From Populus alba (Eukaryota > Streptophyta > Magnoliopsida > Malpighiales > Salicaceae): a stretch of 64,000 nt of DNA. Under the pieces are notes generated by a model. That model did not search any database and was not told the origin of the DNA. It was given only the letters and a program-made list of their open reading frames with translations. The position numbers and the translations under genes were made by a program. The stretch is from contig NC_133286.1 in NCBI RefSeq assembly GCF_005239225.2, positions 22,520,572 through 22,584,571 on the forward strand, in the 5' to 3' direction. Positions 12,090-22,814 of this stretch are shown one piece after another; position 1 is the first letter of the stretch, and every line of letters starts with the position of its first letter.

Positions 12090-12460
12090 AATGAAAAAAT
12101 ATTTGTTATGAGAAGACAAGTACCAAACAAATATTAAAATTTCATTCTTTAACTTGTATATGCTTTTTGCTTTTCATAGTTTAACTTGGATTTGTTTTAA
12201 AAACTAGAAATTGTTATAACTTGATGGGTGTAACATACTGTTTATGTTTTTTTTATTTTTCCAGCAATATGAATGGCTTATTGGATCACAATATAATCCA
12301 ATAGAGTTGGCTAAATCTAATTGGGTTGCAATAAGAAAACCTCAACCTTGTGCCATTGATTCTTGGGGATTAGGTAAGTTCTATTTTGCTCCATTTTTAC
12401 ATGGTTGCTTAATTATATCGTGCATGATTTTTCTGTTGGGCATGCCTATTGTAATGTTTT
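12090..12460 (+). pseudogene. SCY1-like pseudokinase gene fragment, copy 2
   Basis: A second copy of the same exon at 12265-12373, again exactly 109 bp with acceptor ccag and donor gtaagt. It encodes QYEWLIGSQYNPIELAKSNW and ends AIDSWGLG. About 170 bp of upstream and 90 bp of downstream intron sequence also align with copy 1, so a genomic segment was duplicated in direct orientation about 1.3 kb apart. Both copies are open and spliceable. It ends about 130 bp before the CACTA tnp2-like start, which suggests capture by, or insertion next to, that transposon. Confidence 0.55.
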
Positions 12461-12590
12461 CAAGTAGTTGGAACTCTGCCTTTCATGTGGTACATATTTT
12501 ATTTTAAAGGATTGTTTAAGTACTAGTAGTTAAAGAAGTATGCTTATTTCAAAAAATACTTATTGGTGTTGTCATGTTAATTAGATTAAC

Positions 12591-13738
12591 ATGGATGATC
12601 GATCGTGGATGTATCGTCTTATGGATGGTCGCCTTTGTCCTGAATACATTACCGGTGTTAGAAGATTTATCAATTTTGCATTTTCAATTGATAAAAATAT
12701 ATCTGGGGGAAAAATTAGATGTCCTTGTGTGAGGTGCAAAAATCAAAAGTTTTTAAAGGAGGATGATGTTTGTAAACATCTATTGACAAAAGGTTTTTTA
12801 CCTTGTTATGAAAATTGGACTGTACATGGGGAGCCTTATGTCGCAGAACCAATATTGGCTGGACCTTCATCGATTATAATGAGTCATGCTGTGAATGATG
12901 TTTGTCTAGAGAATCCATATAGGAATCTGGTTATGGATGCAATGGGGGTTGGTGATGCTAGGTGGAATACCAATCTAATGGAATTGAAAATCAGCTCTTT
13001 GGACTTGCTATGGGCCCTTCAACTTCAGTGAAATGTTATAATGGGTATTATGTGAATGGTTTTAAATTTCATACTCAACGTTATGGTCGTTTTAAAAAGA
13101 CAATGAATAGTGGAGTTTGTGTGAAAGGAAGTTGTTATGATGATGATGAACGTGATTATTATGGAATGCTTAAAGAAGTTGTTCGGCTAAAATACTTGGG
13201 GAGTAAGTGCAAGTTATTTATGTTTAAATGTAATTGGTATGATACAAAACGAGGGATTAGAGTGCATCCTTCGAATGGTTTGGTTGAAATCAAGCATACA
13301 TCTCGACTACACGGAAATGAAGATTTTGTGTTAGCACAACAATGTCAACAAGTCTACTATACATATCCACCTGGTAATAAATCATCTGAATGGTGGACGG
13401 TTATTAAGACAACTGCTAGAAGTCGTTATAATGTTGATATGGGTGAATTTATTGAAGATGCAAACAATGTGAGATCATTTGATGTTGATCAATCAGATGA
13501 GATTTCTCAACCATCTCTTGTCCTTCCTACTCAAACACTTGATGATCCAAATATACTTGTTGAATCATCTCATTATGAAGAAATCGGGCAACATGAATTG
13601 ATTCAACTTGACATAAATTGGGGAAACAAAGATGATGAAGCAGAAGAAGATGGTGATGGTGAAGAAGAAGAAGAAGAAGAAGAAGAAGATGATGATGATG
13701 ATGATGATGAGGATGATTGTTATGGTGGTGATGGTTAG
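12591..13738 (+). pseudogene. tnp2-like CACTA transposase with core domain deleted
   Basis: The first 146 codons (12591-13031) match the N-terminal transposase-associated domain: MDDRSWMYRL start, then the CPCVRCKN zinc-binding-like motif and HLLTKGF. From about 12962 a second frame carries the C-terminal DUF4216-type region (CKLFMFKCNWYDTKRGI, then VLAQQCQQVYYTYPPG). It ends in a run of Glu and Asp encoded by GAA/GAT repeats. The several hundred residues that normally lie between these parts (the catalytic Transposase_21 region) are absent, and the two parts are in different frames. This indicates an internal deletion, not an intron. Confidence 0.8.
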
Positions 13739-14364
13739 GAGTGATGATAATAATGAGTAGCACAAGTTAATTTTATTTCGTAGTATATGTAATGAATTAT
13801 CTTTATTATATGTATGGATGATTTCATATTATTTGACAATATTTAGGCTTTCAATGTTTTGTTTTATTATTATTTTATTCAAGTGTGTGGTTATGCATCA
13901 CATTACATAAATCATTTTCATTGACCTTTGAAACCATTTATAACCTTTCAAGTATCAATCTTTAAATTGTGATTTTGATGTTATATTTTATTTTGTGATT
14001 TGTTTTCTTGCTTATAGGTGCTGAAGCGTGAAAGAAAGGGTTTTTCCTACTCAATCTTTTGATTTATAGGACCAAACATTAAGGTAAGCATACTCATCAT
14101 AAATTTTGATTTCTGCTTAATTAATTATTTAGAATTTTATCTTTTTTTATTGTTTGTGTTAATTGGCTTATGACAATTTAAACTTCATGGCTGATTTTTG
14201 TCATTGCAAAGAATGCTTAATGAAATTGTCTTGATGTTATTTACATATTTGGTTTTGTTGCAGTAATTATTTTATTTGAAGTATAATATTTTTCGGAGTG
14301 ATGGCTATTATTGTTATGTTGTATATATTCATATGATAATGTATATATTTTTTCTGGTTTTTAG
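13739..14364. other. Spacer between CACTA genes
   Basis: AT-rich sequence inside the element; no gene seen. It probably holds the end of the first gene and the leader and promoter of the second. Confidence 0.4.
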
Positions 14365-16525
14365 TATGCCTCGACGAGGATCCATATTAGAATCTAGGAG
14401 TGACAGGTCCACATCAAGGAGTGACAAGTCCACTTCATCCAAATCATTTCAAACTACATCAAGGCATAATAACAAAGCATCCACAGTTCATCAACCTGTG
14501 TATCAGAACACAAATGAGTATTATATACCTCATTTAGGGAGTACACATCCTTCTCAACATGATTATGGGAGGTTGATGCATATCAATATTGTGAGGGATT
14601 TCGTTTTCAGGATTTGCTTCAAACTCAAGGAGGTTTCTCTCGAGATAACCAACTTGTTTATGGAGGACATAATTTATATGGGAGTCATGGGAGAGTTGAT
14701 GGTGATGATGATGATGTGAACATTAGAGATGCAGATGAGGGAGACGGTAGTAATGTGAGAGGTGTATGTGATGAGGATGAAGATGGTGTTCCATCATATC
14801 ACGGTTCAACATCTTCTCCATACAATTATGATCAAATTGTGAAAAAGGAAGGGTTTTGACACGCCAATGGATCCAATAACAAGAAAAAAAGAGCTTTGTT
14901 TGTATGGAACAACAGAGTAAGTTCAACTTTTTAATAACTAACTGATTAAGGTTATATTTTCAGGTATGAAAAAAATTACTTATTATTGTATAATTATTTG
15001 TTTAATATAAGTTTGTTATTATGTATTTTCAGGTTCAATAATGCATCATGTGGACGTGCAATTGGAGATATTTTGAGGTCCAATTTTAAGGGAGCATGGC
15101 ACTCTTGGGAAAAAGTAGATTCCATGTGCAGGGATGAACTTTTTAGAGAGTTTAAGGTAAGAACCAACACTAATTGCCATAATATTCTTTTTAATTTTGA
15201 TCACTTTAATGTAGCATTATGAAATTATCAACTGAATAGCTATGACTGATTTGTGTTATAATTTGTTCTTATTTCTTGTTTACTCTTTAATATCATTTAA
15301 TTTCTTTAGTTATTACATTTTCTTGCAAATTCTGAACAAGATAACACAATATGATTAATTATTTATATAATTTGAAATTTGTGCACTCTTTTTACTTGGT
15401 ATATATATTATTTGGTAGAAAAAATATTCCTTTCTGAGGAAGATGAGTCGATTGTTCGTAATATTTGGGAAGATAAGGCTAGGATAGCTTTGAATCAACA
15501 ATTGACACGAGCTCGCAAGAATGCCATGGCAAAAGAAAACACAACAAATATTATAGATTGCCTTGATAAAGGTCCTACCTGGATAAACAATGATGATTGG
15601 AATCAAATGATCAAAGATGTTTGGTCCACCCCTGAATTTCAAAGGAGGTCTGAATCTGCTAGGAGGAATCGATTATCCCAAACAGATGGCAAAATAAGCA
15701 CTCATTCTGGAGGAACGGTGTCATTTGCATCATATCGAGCTAACATGGTAAGGATATATTTTTTTTATGCTTAAGATAATGAATTAAAATTTATAAATTT
15801 ATCTTTTATAATATTTATTAATCTTGAAAGCAAGAGGAAGCTGGTGGAAAAGAACCTCCATGGATGATGTCTTTTCAGCTTTGCATCAAAGTACCAAGCA
15901 GTCTGGTAGCTTCGTCGATAACAAGTCAAAAAAAGTGGTTGTATGTATTTTTATTTGATTATTTCTTAATATAACTCAAGTATTATTTAACATTCAAATT
16001 AATTTATTGTTGCATGTATTTTATTTGTAGGAAAATTATAAAATGGAGATGATTTCAAAGTATGGAACTGATCGGGAAAATCATCCTTCATTTGATGGAG
16101 CAGCTTGGTGTGCGGCTTCAGGAGGAGTTACAAAGGGTAGGGTATATGGTGCACCTCGTATGCCAAAATCTATAGTTAGTCCAAGCTCTTCATCACATTC
16201 CTACTCGGTGGAGTCATCATATCCCAGTTCATCATATCGAGCATTGCAAGAGGAGATAAAGAAAAAAGATGATTTGATTTTTGCAATGAAACGGCAGATG
16301 GATTCCATGCAAGAATATCTTGTGAACAATCTTGGATATCATGGCGGGACATCAAATATTGATCAAGGTATGCCATCACCTTTGACTCCATCAATACCGC
16401 CACATATGGCTCCTCAGATAATGACATCTATGGGTCCCACATCTCAACCAATTTATCGACCTACACCTCGACCTTTATATCCTGATCAACAATATCATGG
16501 TTCGTCTTCGCAACCAGAACCATAA
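14365..16525 (+). pseudogene. tnpA-like (Transposase_24) CACTA protein gene, degraded
   Basis: A multi-exon gene typical of the second CACTA protein, which binds subterminal repeats. Visible pieces: a Ser/Arg-rich N terminus from 14365 (MPRRGSILESRSDRSTSRSD); an acidic stretch around 14700-14800; an exon at about 15033-15157 (RAIGDILRSNFKGAWHSW); an exon at about 15419-15748 with WINNDDWNQM and SESARRNR; a short piece near 15833; and a last exon at about 16031-16525 with a coiled-coil-like stretch (LQEEIKKKDDLIFAMKRQMD) and a Pro/Ser-rich tail. Frame changes near 14600 and 14855 suggest it no longer encodes a full protein, though exon boundaries could shift this view. Confidence 0.7.
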
Positions 16526-16765
16526 TTGTATCTTTTGTTGTTTTTTTTGTATTTGAACTTAATTGTATTAATGCAAGTTTAACTAAATTTTTATAATATG
16601 AATATTATTTTTATTCTATTTTTTTATTAATTATTGTTAATATTAATTTATGTTGGTTATATATATATTCTACAATTTGTAAACTACCCATAAATAAATA
16701 AATAAATAAATTAAAAATCATTTTAATAAATAAATAAAAATTAATTTAATAAAAATATAATAATC
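16526..16765. other. AT-rich 3' sequence of the CACTA element
   Basis: Very AT-rich, with AAATAAATAAAT repeats at 16692-16740. No gene. Confidence 0.4.
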
Positions 16766-17140
16766 CAATCACCAACGGATTCTCCGTTGGTGATTGCAAC
16801 TGATGCCTGCATCAGCAACGGATTATCCGTTGCTGATGCAGGCATCAGCGTGCATCAGCAACGGAGAGTCCGTTGCTGATGCATGAATCAGCAACAGATT
16901 CTCCGTTGCTGATTCGTCAAACTAGCAACGGATAATCCGTTGCTAGTTTTGCAACGGATTATCCGTTGCTTTTTATAAGCAACGGATTTTCCGTTGCTGC
17001 GAAATCAGCAACGGATTTATCCGTTGCAAACAAATCAGCAACGACAAATCTGCATCCGATTTGTGCCGTTGCTGATTCCGTTGCTAAATTGTTTTAGCAA
17101 CGGATTTCAGTTGTATTTGCAACGGAATTGTCCGTTGCTA
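16766..17140. repeat. CACTA subterminal inverted-repeat array
   Basis: About eight to nine hairpins share the inner stem CAACGGA/TCCGTTG with spacers of 2-4 bases. The outer stem extensions differ but stay self-complementary: CACC/GGTG, CATCAG/CTGATG, ACTAG/CTAGT and AATCAG/CTGATT. In En/Spm elements such repeats are binding sites for the tnpA-type protein. Confidence 0.85.
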
Positions 17141-17149
17141 ATTACCATA

Positions 17150-17162
17150 TTTTTTAGTAGTG
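17150..17162. repeat. CACTA right terminal inverted repeat
   Basis: TTTTTTAGTAGTG; its reverse complement is the canonical CACTA terminus. Confidence 0.85.
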
Positions 17163-17681
17163 AGATTTGAAGGTTAGGGGCAGCGTCATTAAAAATAAAA
17201 TCATTTCGATGAAGTTAAAGATTCCAAACAACGCGTGAGAAAAGAAGTTGTCATGAAAGATTTTGCTGCTGGCCTTTAACCATAGAAGATCATTGGTAGC
17301 ACATATCATTAACAGATTTTAAAAAAACACTGCAAAAGCCCCGATTAGAAAGGTACTTATGGCATAATGAAGAATATGATCTTGTAGAATGAAAGAGAAT
17401 GAGACACCAGGTTTATATGATCTTGCAAGGAGAAGTGTAAAGCAAAACTATAACAGCTATAACTATCAAACCACAGTTCTTGAAAAGTAGTACATGCATC
17501 GAATACAGCGTTACTTATGTACAGAGCTGCCTTTTGTAGTAGCAGGCAAAACAGAAACGACAAGCACTAATAATCTTAAAGTGAAGAACTTATGGTGGAC
17601 AAGACACTGGTGAAGAAGCCAATAATCAAGAAAAGGTTACTAGTGAAAGATAATAGGGCTGGCAACGCTACACAAGCTGCT
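17163..17681. other. 3' flank of LecRK-B1
   Basis: No gene is seen. It includes the probable 3' UTR of the LecRK-B1 pseudogene. Confidence 0.4.
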
Positions 17682-18534
17682 TTAACTTGCTGCGTAAAGA
17701 AGGCATGGACATGGTGGAACAGGCACTTCAACTACTCCTTCAAGCATCTGTGTAACTTTCCTCATGGTGGGTCGGAGAGATGGATCTTCCTGAATACACC
17801 AGAAAGCAATCATCAGAAACCTCTCTAGCTTTTCTATGTCATCTAAGGCTCCGGTATCAGATCCAACGAGGGCATCCAATATCCCTTCACGATAACAGTC
17901 ATATGCCCAGTCTGTTAAAATTGCCTGTTCTTCTATGGTTGCATTGCTATCCACATTTCTTCTGCAACAAATGATCTCTAGCAGAAGTACACCATAGCTA
18001 TACACATCCACCTTCACAGTGACGGGCAGGTTCCTGAACCATTCAGGTGCAACATACCCTTTTGTCCCTCTGATGGCTGTATGGGTCTGGCTCTGATCCA
18101 GCAACAATAGCTTTGCCAAACCAAAGTCAGATATCCTTGCATTGTAATATTCATCCAGAAGTATATTCTGGGGCTTGATATCACAATGGATAATCTGATT
18201 GCTGCACTCTTCATGCAAGTACAAAAGTCCTCTTGCAACTCGAAAGGCAATTTGGATTCTTTTCTTCCAACCAGGTTTTGCATCTTGAAAAATAAAACTC
18301 GATAGACTTCCATTGCTCATGAACTCATACACCAACAACCGCTGATCTCCTTCTTCGCAGAATCCCAGCAACCGAACCAGATTCTTGTGATGGGTCTGGC
18401 CGATCACATTTACCTCCGTCTTGAATTCCTTCACGCTATCTTCTGCCACATTATTTAGCTTCTTCACAGCCACAGCAATGCGAGACCCTATATGCACCAC
18501 CCCTTTGAAAACAACTCCAAATGCTCCTCTTCCC

Positions 18535-18863
18535 TGATAGACAGTGATATTTATATAGAAATGAAACAGAGATGAAGAAGGCGCAGAGAGTAAAAAGTAA
18601 AAAGAACAGAGAATGAATCTGTTTATACAGAGAAGCAGAAGACAAAATTCATGCACTGTTACATTATTGCTTTTGCTTAAGTGTTTACATTACTCATCCT
18701 CAATTTATATATGCAGTATTGGAAAGATACCACACGGAGAATGTTCACTCAATATAATGCTAACAGATTCTCTTTTCTAACAAACAATACTAACAGTATT
18801 CTAACAATATTAATTGCTAATCTTCTGACACTTGGCAGATGTAGAGCCGTTGATATCTTTACA
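18535..18863 (-). repeat. 3' LTR of the chimeric Copia element
   Basis: 329 bp, beginning TG and ending CA. Direct repeat of 20025-20353. Confidence 0.9.
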
Positions 18864-18876
18864 TGCCCCCTCAATC
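18864..18876 (-). other. Polypurine tract
   Basis: The minus strand reads TTGAGGGGGCA immediately before the 3' LTR, the usual Copia second-strand priming site. Confidence 0.8.
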
Positions 18877-18985
18877 ACAGGCTTGGAGGAGCCAAGCATG
18901 AGATTGGAACAATGATGCTGAAACAAAGAAATGGAAAGACCTTTGGTGAGGATAGCAGCAAACTGATTAGTAGAAGAATATGCTA
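18866..18985 (-). pseudogene. Copia RNase H C-terminal remnant
   Basis: The minus-strand reading QFAAILTKGLSISLFQHHC resembles the conserved QLADIxTKxL end of Copia polyproteins. It sits at the expected position, right before the polypurine tract. All other pol sequence is missing. Confidence 0.7.
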
Positions 18986-19135
18986 TTGAAGCCATAGAAT
19001 CTGGAAACATGGACCCTGCGAGTATACTTGAGCAGATTGAGCTTCAAATTGCTAATGTTAAGGAGGAATCTTTTAGTAGGAAAGAAATAGAAAAGAAGAG
19101 AATCAAAGATTGAGAAGGAAGAATCTTGTAGGAAG
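18982..19135 (+). pseudogene. Captured MAP65 (PRC1/Ase1 family) gene fragment
   Basis: The plus-strand frame reads [20 protein letters not shown] and then [11 protein letters not shown]. This resembles the microtubule-bundling protein MAP65, where a (M/V)DPxxxLEQIExQIxKxKEExFSRKEI segment precedes the microtubule-binding region. It decays after about 19090 (frame change; an EKEESC remnant near 19113). Its left end abuts the Copia RNase H tail directly. It lies antisense to the retroelement. The identification is from motif recall and needs a search. Confidence 0.6.
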
Positions 19136-19149
19136 TTGAAGATTTGAAG

Positions 19150-19610
19150 AAGAATTTTTCAGTTTGACAATATATCAAACAGATGATAGGCAGATTGATT
19201 TTTATGAGATAATTGGTTTAATAAGGCGATAACAATGCCAGAAATAGAGATTAGCAAGATATAAGAAGCTTTGAAGTTGAGAAGTAGTCACCATCTTTTA
19301 GAATTCAAGAGACAGAGAGGAAGAGAATCACAGATTTGAGAAGAGAGTTGAAGAAGAATTTTTCAGTTTGACAATATATCAAACAGATGATAGGCAAATT
19401 GATTTTTATGAGAGAATTGGTTTAATAAGGCGATAACAATGCCAGAAACAGAGATTAGCAAGATATAAGAAGCTTTGAAGTTGAGAAGTAGTCACCATTT
19501 TTTAGAATTCAAGAGACAGAGAGGAAGAGAATCACAGATTTGAGAAGAGAGTTGAAGAAGAAATTTTTTTTTTTTTCAGTTTGACAATATATCAAACAGA
19601 TGATAGGCAC
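19150..19610. repeat. Tandem repeat of about 204 bp
   Basis: The phrase 'cagtttgacaatatatcaaa' starts at 19160, 19364 and 19577. Two full units and a partial third lie inside the retroelement. Units are nearly identical apart from T-run length. Confidence 0.85.
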
Positions 19611-19816
19611 ATCAACAAATACACAGGAATTTCATGAAGAGAATGAGAATAAAGCCAGAATTCAGAAACAAGAGTAAAAACAAAAAAAATAAAATAAAAA
19701 AAAATCATAGTGCAGAAGTTTCTCCAGGTTTCCCTCTCTCTGCTGAAAGAGAAGCAACAGAGTCTCCAATTGATTCCAGTAGGTGCACGTAGTAGCACTA
19801 AGATCTTGAAGAGATC

Positions 19817-20014
19817 ATGGCCAAGCACCATCCTGATTTGATTATGTGCCGGAAGTAGCCAGGAATTGCTATTGGACACCTTTGTGAGAAGTGTGATGGA
19901 AAATGTGTAATCTGCGATTCCTATGTACATCCTTGCACACTTGTGCGAGTTTGTGATGAGTGCAACTACGGATCCTTCCAAGGTTGATGTGTTATTTGCG
20001 GAGGAGTGGGAAGC
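19817..20014 (+). pseudogene. Captured PHF5A/Rds3 (SF3b subunit) gene fragment
   Basis: The frame from ATG 19817 encodes about 66 residues of PHF5A/Rds3, the ~110-residue zinc-finger subunit of the SF3b splicing complex. Recognisable parts are [28 protein letters not shown] and [13 protein letters not shown], with the CxxC pairs intact. There are no indels. Two nonsense codons, TAG at codon 14 (family Gln) and TGA at codon 57 (family Arg), are each one C-to-T change from the expected codon. The fragment ends exactly at the primer-binding site. About 100 bases before the ATG may be its 5' UTR. It is antisense to the element and cannot encode a full protein. Confidence 0.9.
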
Positions 20015-20024
20015 TCTGATACCA
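20013..20024 (-). other. Primer-binding site (initiator Met tRNA)
   Basis: The plus strand reads GCTCTGATACCA; the minus strand gives TGGTATCAGAGC, the standard Copia site, directly beside the 5' LTR. Confidence 0.9.
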
Positions 20025-20353
20025 TGATAGACAGTGATATTTATATAGAAATGAAACAGAGATGAAGAAGGAGCAGAGAGTAAAAAGTAAGAAGAACAGA
20101 GAATGAATCTGTTTATACAGAGAAGCAGAAGACGAAATTCATGCACTGTTACATTATTGCTTTTGCTCAAGTGTTTACATTACTCATCCTCAGTTTATAT
20201 ATGCAGTATTGGAAAGATACCACCCGGAGAATGTTCACTCAATATAATGCTAACAGATTCTCTTTTCTAACAAACAATACTAACAGCATTCTAACAATAT
20301 TAATTGCTAATCTTCTGACACTTGGCAGATGTAGAGCCGTTGATATCTTTACA
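20025..20353 (-). repeat. 5' LTR of the chimeric Copia element
   Basis: 329 bp, direct repeat of 18535-18863. Followed by the right-hand TTCCC target copy at 20354-20358. Confidence 0.9.
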
Positions 20354-21915
20354 TTCCCAACTCTTCCTTGAACCCCTCTGTTGCTTCTGCAAGCTCTTGG
20401 TAAGTAAAACACCGCAATTTTGTTTCGACAGCACCGTCTTTCTGAGGAATTCTCTTTGTTCTCCTGCGGTAGATGAAAAAAAAACCCATACAAATTGCAC
20501 AAACCAACAAAAAGTTCACAAACACAGAGCAGCCCAAAAACACAGATCCCACCAGGATCAAACCGTCTGTCTTTTTTGTTGTTAGGGAAATAAGGACTTC
20601 GTGGATTGACATTACTTCTCCTAACTTTGAGAAGAGCTTTCCCATCAAGATTAGTTTGTACTCTTCCATTCAAGAGTGGCAGCTTCTTCTTCCAGCACAT
20701 GTCACCAGATCTGAAAATAGCGACAGCACACATACAATCATTCAAGCAAGACTGTCTGCACTTTTCTTCAGTGAAAGGCTGCAAGAGAGCGTAGTCAGAT
20801 GTTGGCCAATCTGTATTTGTAAGTTCTTCAAAATCGTACAAATCTTCCACAGGAGCCACCTCATCTTCTTCACAGCTTTGTGTGTAGTTTGGTCTGCAAC
20901 TTCCATACTGATCACTTGGATCGAGTAACGAGTATCCTCCAGGGCATTCGCAGATTGGTCTTCGATCTGAATTCAGCCTGCAGACGCTGTTGAACCCACA
21001 GGTTCCACTGCCAGCACTAACAAAACTTGCTTGGCAAATATTATCTGGTTGAGACCAAATTGGTGTCCACCTTTCATTGCCAGTAGATGCTTTTGGGTGA
21101 TAATACTGGGTGAAAACTCCGTCAAAGTTGAGAGTTGCTCTGTGATAGGAGTCTCCAGTGGAGGCGGTTACTCTCTGTGTTAGAGAGAATATTTGGTCAT
21201 TCTCCCTCAATATATACAGGTATCCTGACTCATTAAAGACCACTTGATAGCCAGGACTCGATGAATTCAACCCACCATCGGTACCAGTACCACTTTCATA
21301 ATAAGGTTCATTAGTATAATCACTAGGCAGGTTTATTGTTGCTAGCTCAAGATTCCCGTCATCTTTAAGTTTAAACTGGAACCTTCACTTAGAAAAGTTG
21401 GTTTCTGATTGGCGAGAAGAAAGGGCCATCCCCCTGTCCAAGACCTGTGAAGGCAGTAAAGTGTCAGCAGGATTCTTGAAACTCTCCCACAGCTTATCAG
21501 AAACACGATCTCGAAGCACGAAGTTGCCTGTGTCAGTCATGGCACCGTAGGCAACAACACCAATGATTGTCTCGGATCTCCACAACTCTCTGCCTTGAGG
21601 GTCAGTGAGTGAAATCCCGCGATTGGCAGTCAGCACTGCCTTGGACCCTGTTGGTGCAGGTTTATCTCCATTTGCATACCAGACTATGGTTTTGTCTGGT
21701 ATTTTATCGTACCATATGGCAAGCAAGAAGAGATCTTTGTTGCCATACAGTTGATAAAAGCCAAAGGCAAAGTCACCGGAAGGTGAAAGCCATGAGGTGT
21801 TTTCAGAAGTGGAAAGAGAAGCACCCACAGTTATATTACCACCAGTTTGAGAAACAGCAAAAGGAGGTAGCATAATGAGCAAGGAAAACGAAAGATGAAG
21901 AATAGGAAAGGCCAT

Positions 21916-22659
21916 TGCAAGATATGATGACTCCAAACTATGAGGCAAACGAAGTTCAAGGCACGGATATTAAATAACCTATGGGAAAGAGAAGGGTAGA
22001 GCCTGAAGCCAAACACAAGTCTTCTTGGGCCTTTTCTTGGCAATTGTATTTTCTCTGAATTTTCATGAATTACAGACTAGAGTATGCTCATGGTATACCA
22101 TAGCAAGACTTTCAACCCTACATAAATGGTAGAATTTACCTGTCAATATACTTGGTTATAATCCTTGTAGTCTCGCAAGAGTTGGCTCTGAGTCGCGGAT
22201 TTCTCTGTCTATTTTGAATCAAGACAAATGCTGATATAGAAGATTTTTATCAAAGTGGTTACCAGATATTCCAACTATGTACCGTCTTGGAAAATCTTTC
22301 CCGGAATTTAACCCAGGTTGAGGTTCATTTTGTGAAAATATCATTAGTCATATGGAGTGACAACGAAGAGCGAAATGAAAATTGGTTACAACTAATGCAT
22401 CGTCATTTCTGAATTGGAAAATGATTTTACGTTGGATATGATAGAAAATGAGAAGACTAAAATTTCTAGTGCCTGTGACAGTGAAAACTTAACATTTTAG
22501 TGCCAAATAATTGATACAAGTGATGATGATGGGTTTTACAGTTTATACTTTATAGTGCGTTACGTAGCTATCAGCTGTGCCTATCCTGATAGAACCGCAA
22601 GAGAGGACAGGTTTTTACATGTCAATCACTAGGCATTTCCTGGAGAAGAAAGCCCCAAA
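21916..22659. other. Upstream region of LecRK-B1
   Basis: A TATA-like TTATTTAATATCC (minus strand, about 21967-21980) lies some 55 bases upstream of the start codon. Beyond about 22120 no feature is recognised. Confidence 0.4.
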
Positions 22660-22814
22660 ACAAACAAAGCCGTCGTTAAATAACCAATGGGAGAGAGACG
22701 GATGGAGCCTGAAGCCAAATACAAGTCTTCCCGGCCCTTTTCTGGACAATAGTATTTTCCCGATCTGAATTCAGCATTACAGACTTGGACAATACTTATG
22801 GCATACCATGGCAA
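22660..22814 (-). other. Duplicated LecRK-B upstream block (orphan)
   Basis: Aligns with 21970-22112 ('taaataacc-atggga-agaga', 'agcctgaagccaaa-acaagtc', 'cataccatggcaa'). No coding sequence follows it. It ends exactly where the Copia LTR at 22815 begins. Confidence 0.65.

Larger units (their letters stand above)
12591..17162 (+). mobile_element. CACTA (En/Spm) DNA transposon, left end not found
   Basis: A tnp2-like remnant is followed by a tnpA/Transposase_24-like gene. The right terminus ends TTTTTTAGTAGTG, the exact reverse complement of the diagnostic CACTACTAAAAAA. Just inside it are subterminal CAACGGAT/ATCCGTTG hairpins. The CACTA left terminus was not seen between 8500 and 12590, so the start given is only the first coding base. 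The next three bases (AGA) would be the right target duplication. The core DDE transposase domain is missing, so the element is non-autonomous. Confidence 0.85.
18535..20353 (-). mobile_element. Non-autonomous Copia-derived LTR retrotransposon carrying host gene fragments
   Basis: Two direct 329-bp LTRs (TGATAG...TTTACA) flank 1161 bp. The 5-bp target duplication TTCCC is present on both sides. A primer-binding site complementary to initiator Met tRNA lies next to 20025 and a purine tract next to 18863, so transcription runs on the minus strand. I count about seven differences between the LTRs (roughly 2%), meaning a fairly recent insertion. The interior keeps only the last ~35 codons of a Copia RNase H; the rest is MAP65-like sequence, a 204-bp repeat and PHF5A sequence. 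It must have been mobilised by proteins from another element. Confidence 0.9.
17682..21915 (-). pseudogene. LecRK-B1, split by a retrotransposon
   Basis: Former full-length G-type lectin receptor kinase. The N-terminal part runs from a signal peptide (MAFPILHLSFSLLIML) at 21915 through the lectin, EGF-like (CECPGGYSLLDP) and PAN-like (CRQSCLNDCMCAV) regions to the membrane helix and the start of the kinase (EGFKEELG). The kinase resumes at 18534 with [15 protein letters not shown] and APE and ends at 17682. Three lesions are visible: an in-frame TGA at 21385-21387; a 1-bp shift at an A run near 20565; and a retroelement at 18535-20353, exactly in the glycine loop. Omitting the insert and one target copy leaves 2410 bp, one base over a multiple of three, which fits a single 1-bp insertion. 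An upstream Met at 21948 is possible, but 21915 begins the signal peptide. Confidence 0.9.

Noticed and set aside
13527..13765. Minus-strand frames rich in His, Leu, Ile and Phe
   Set aside because: They are antisense readings of the GAA/GAT repeats that encode the acidic tail of the tnp2-like protein.
19592..20170. 192-codon minus-strand frame inside the chimeric Copia element
   Set aside because: It runs antisense through the PHF5A fragment and the 5' LTR; the meaningful reading is the plus-strand PHF5A frame.
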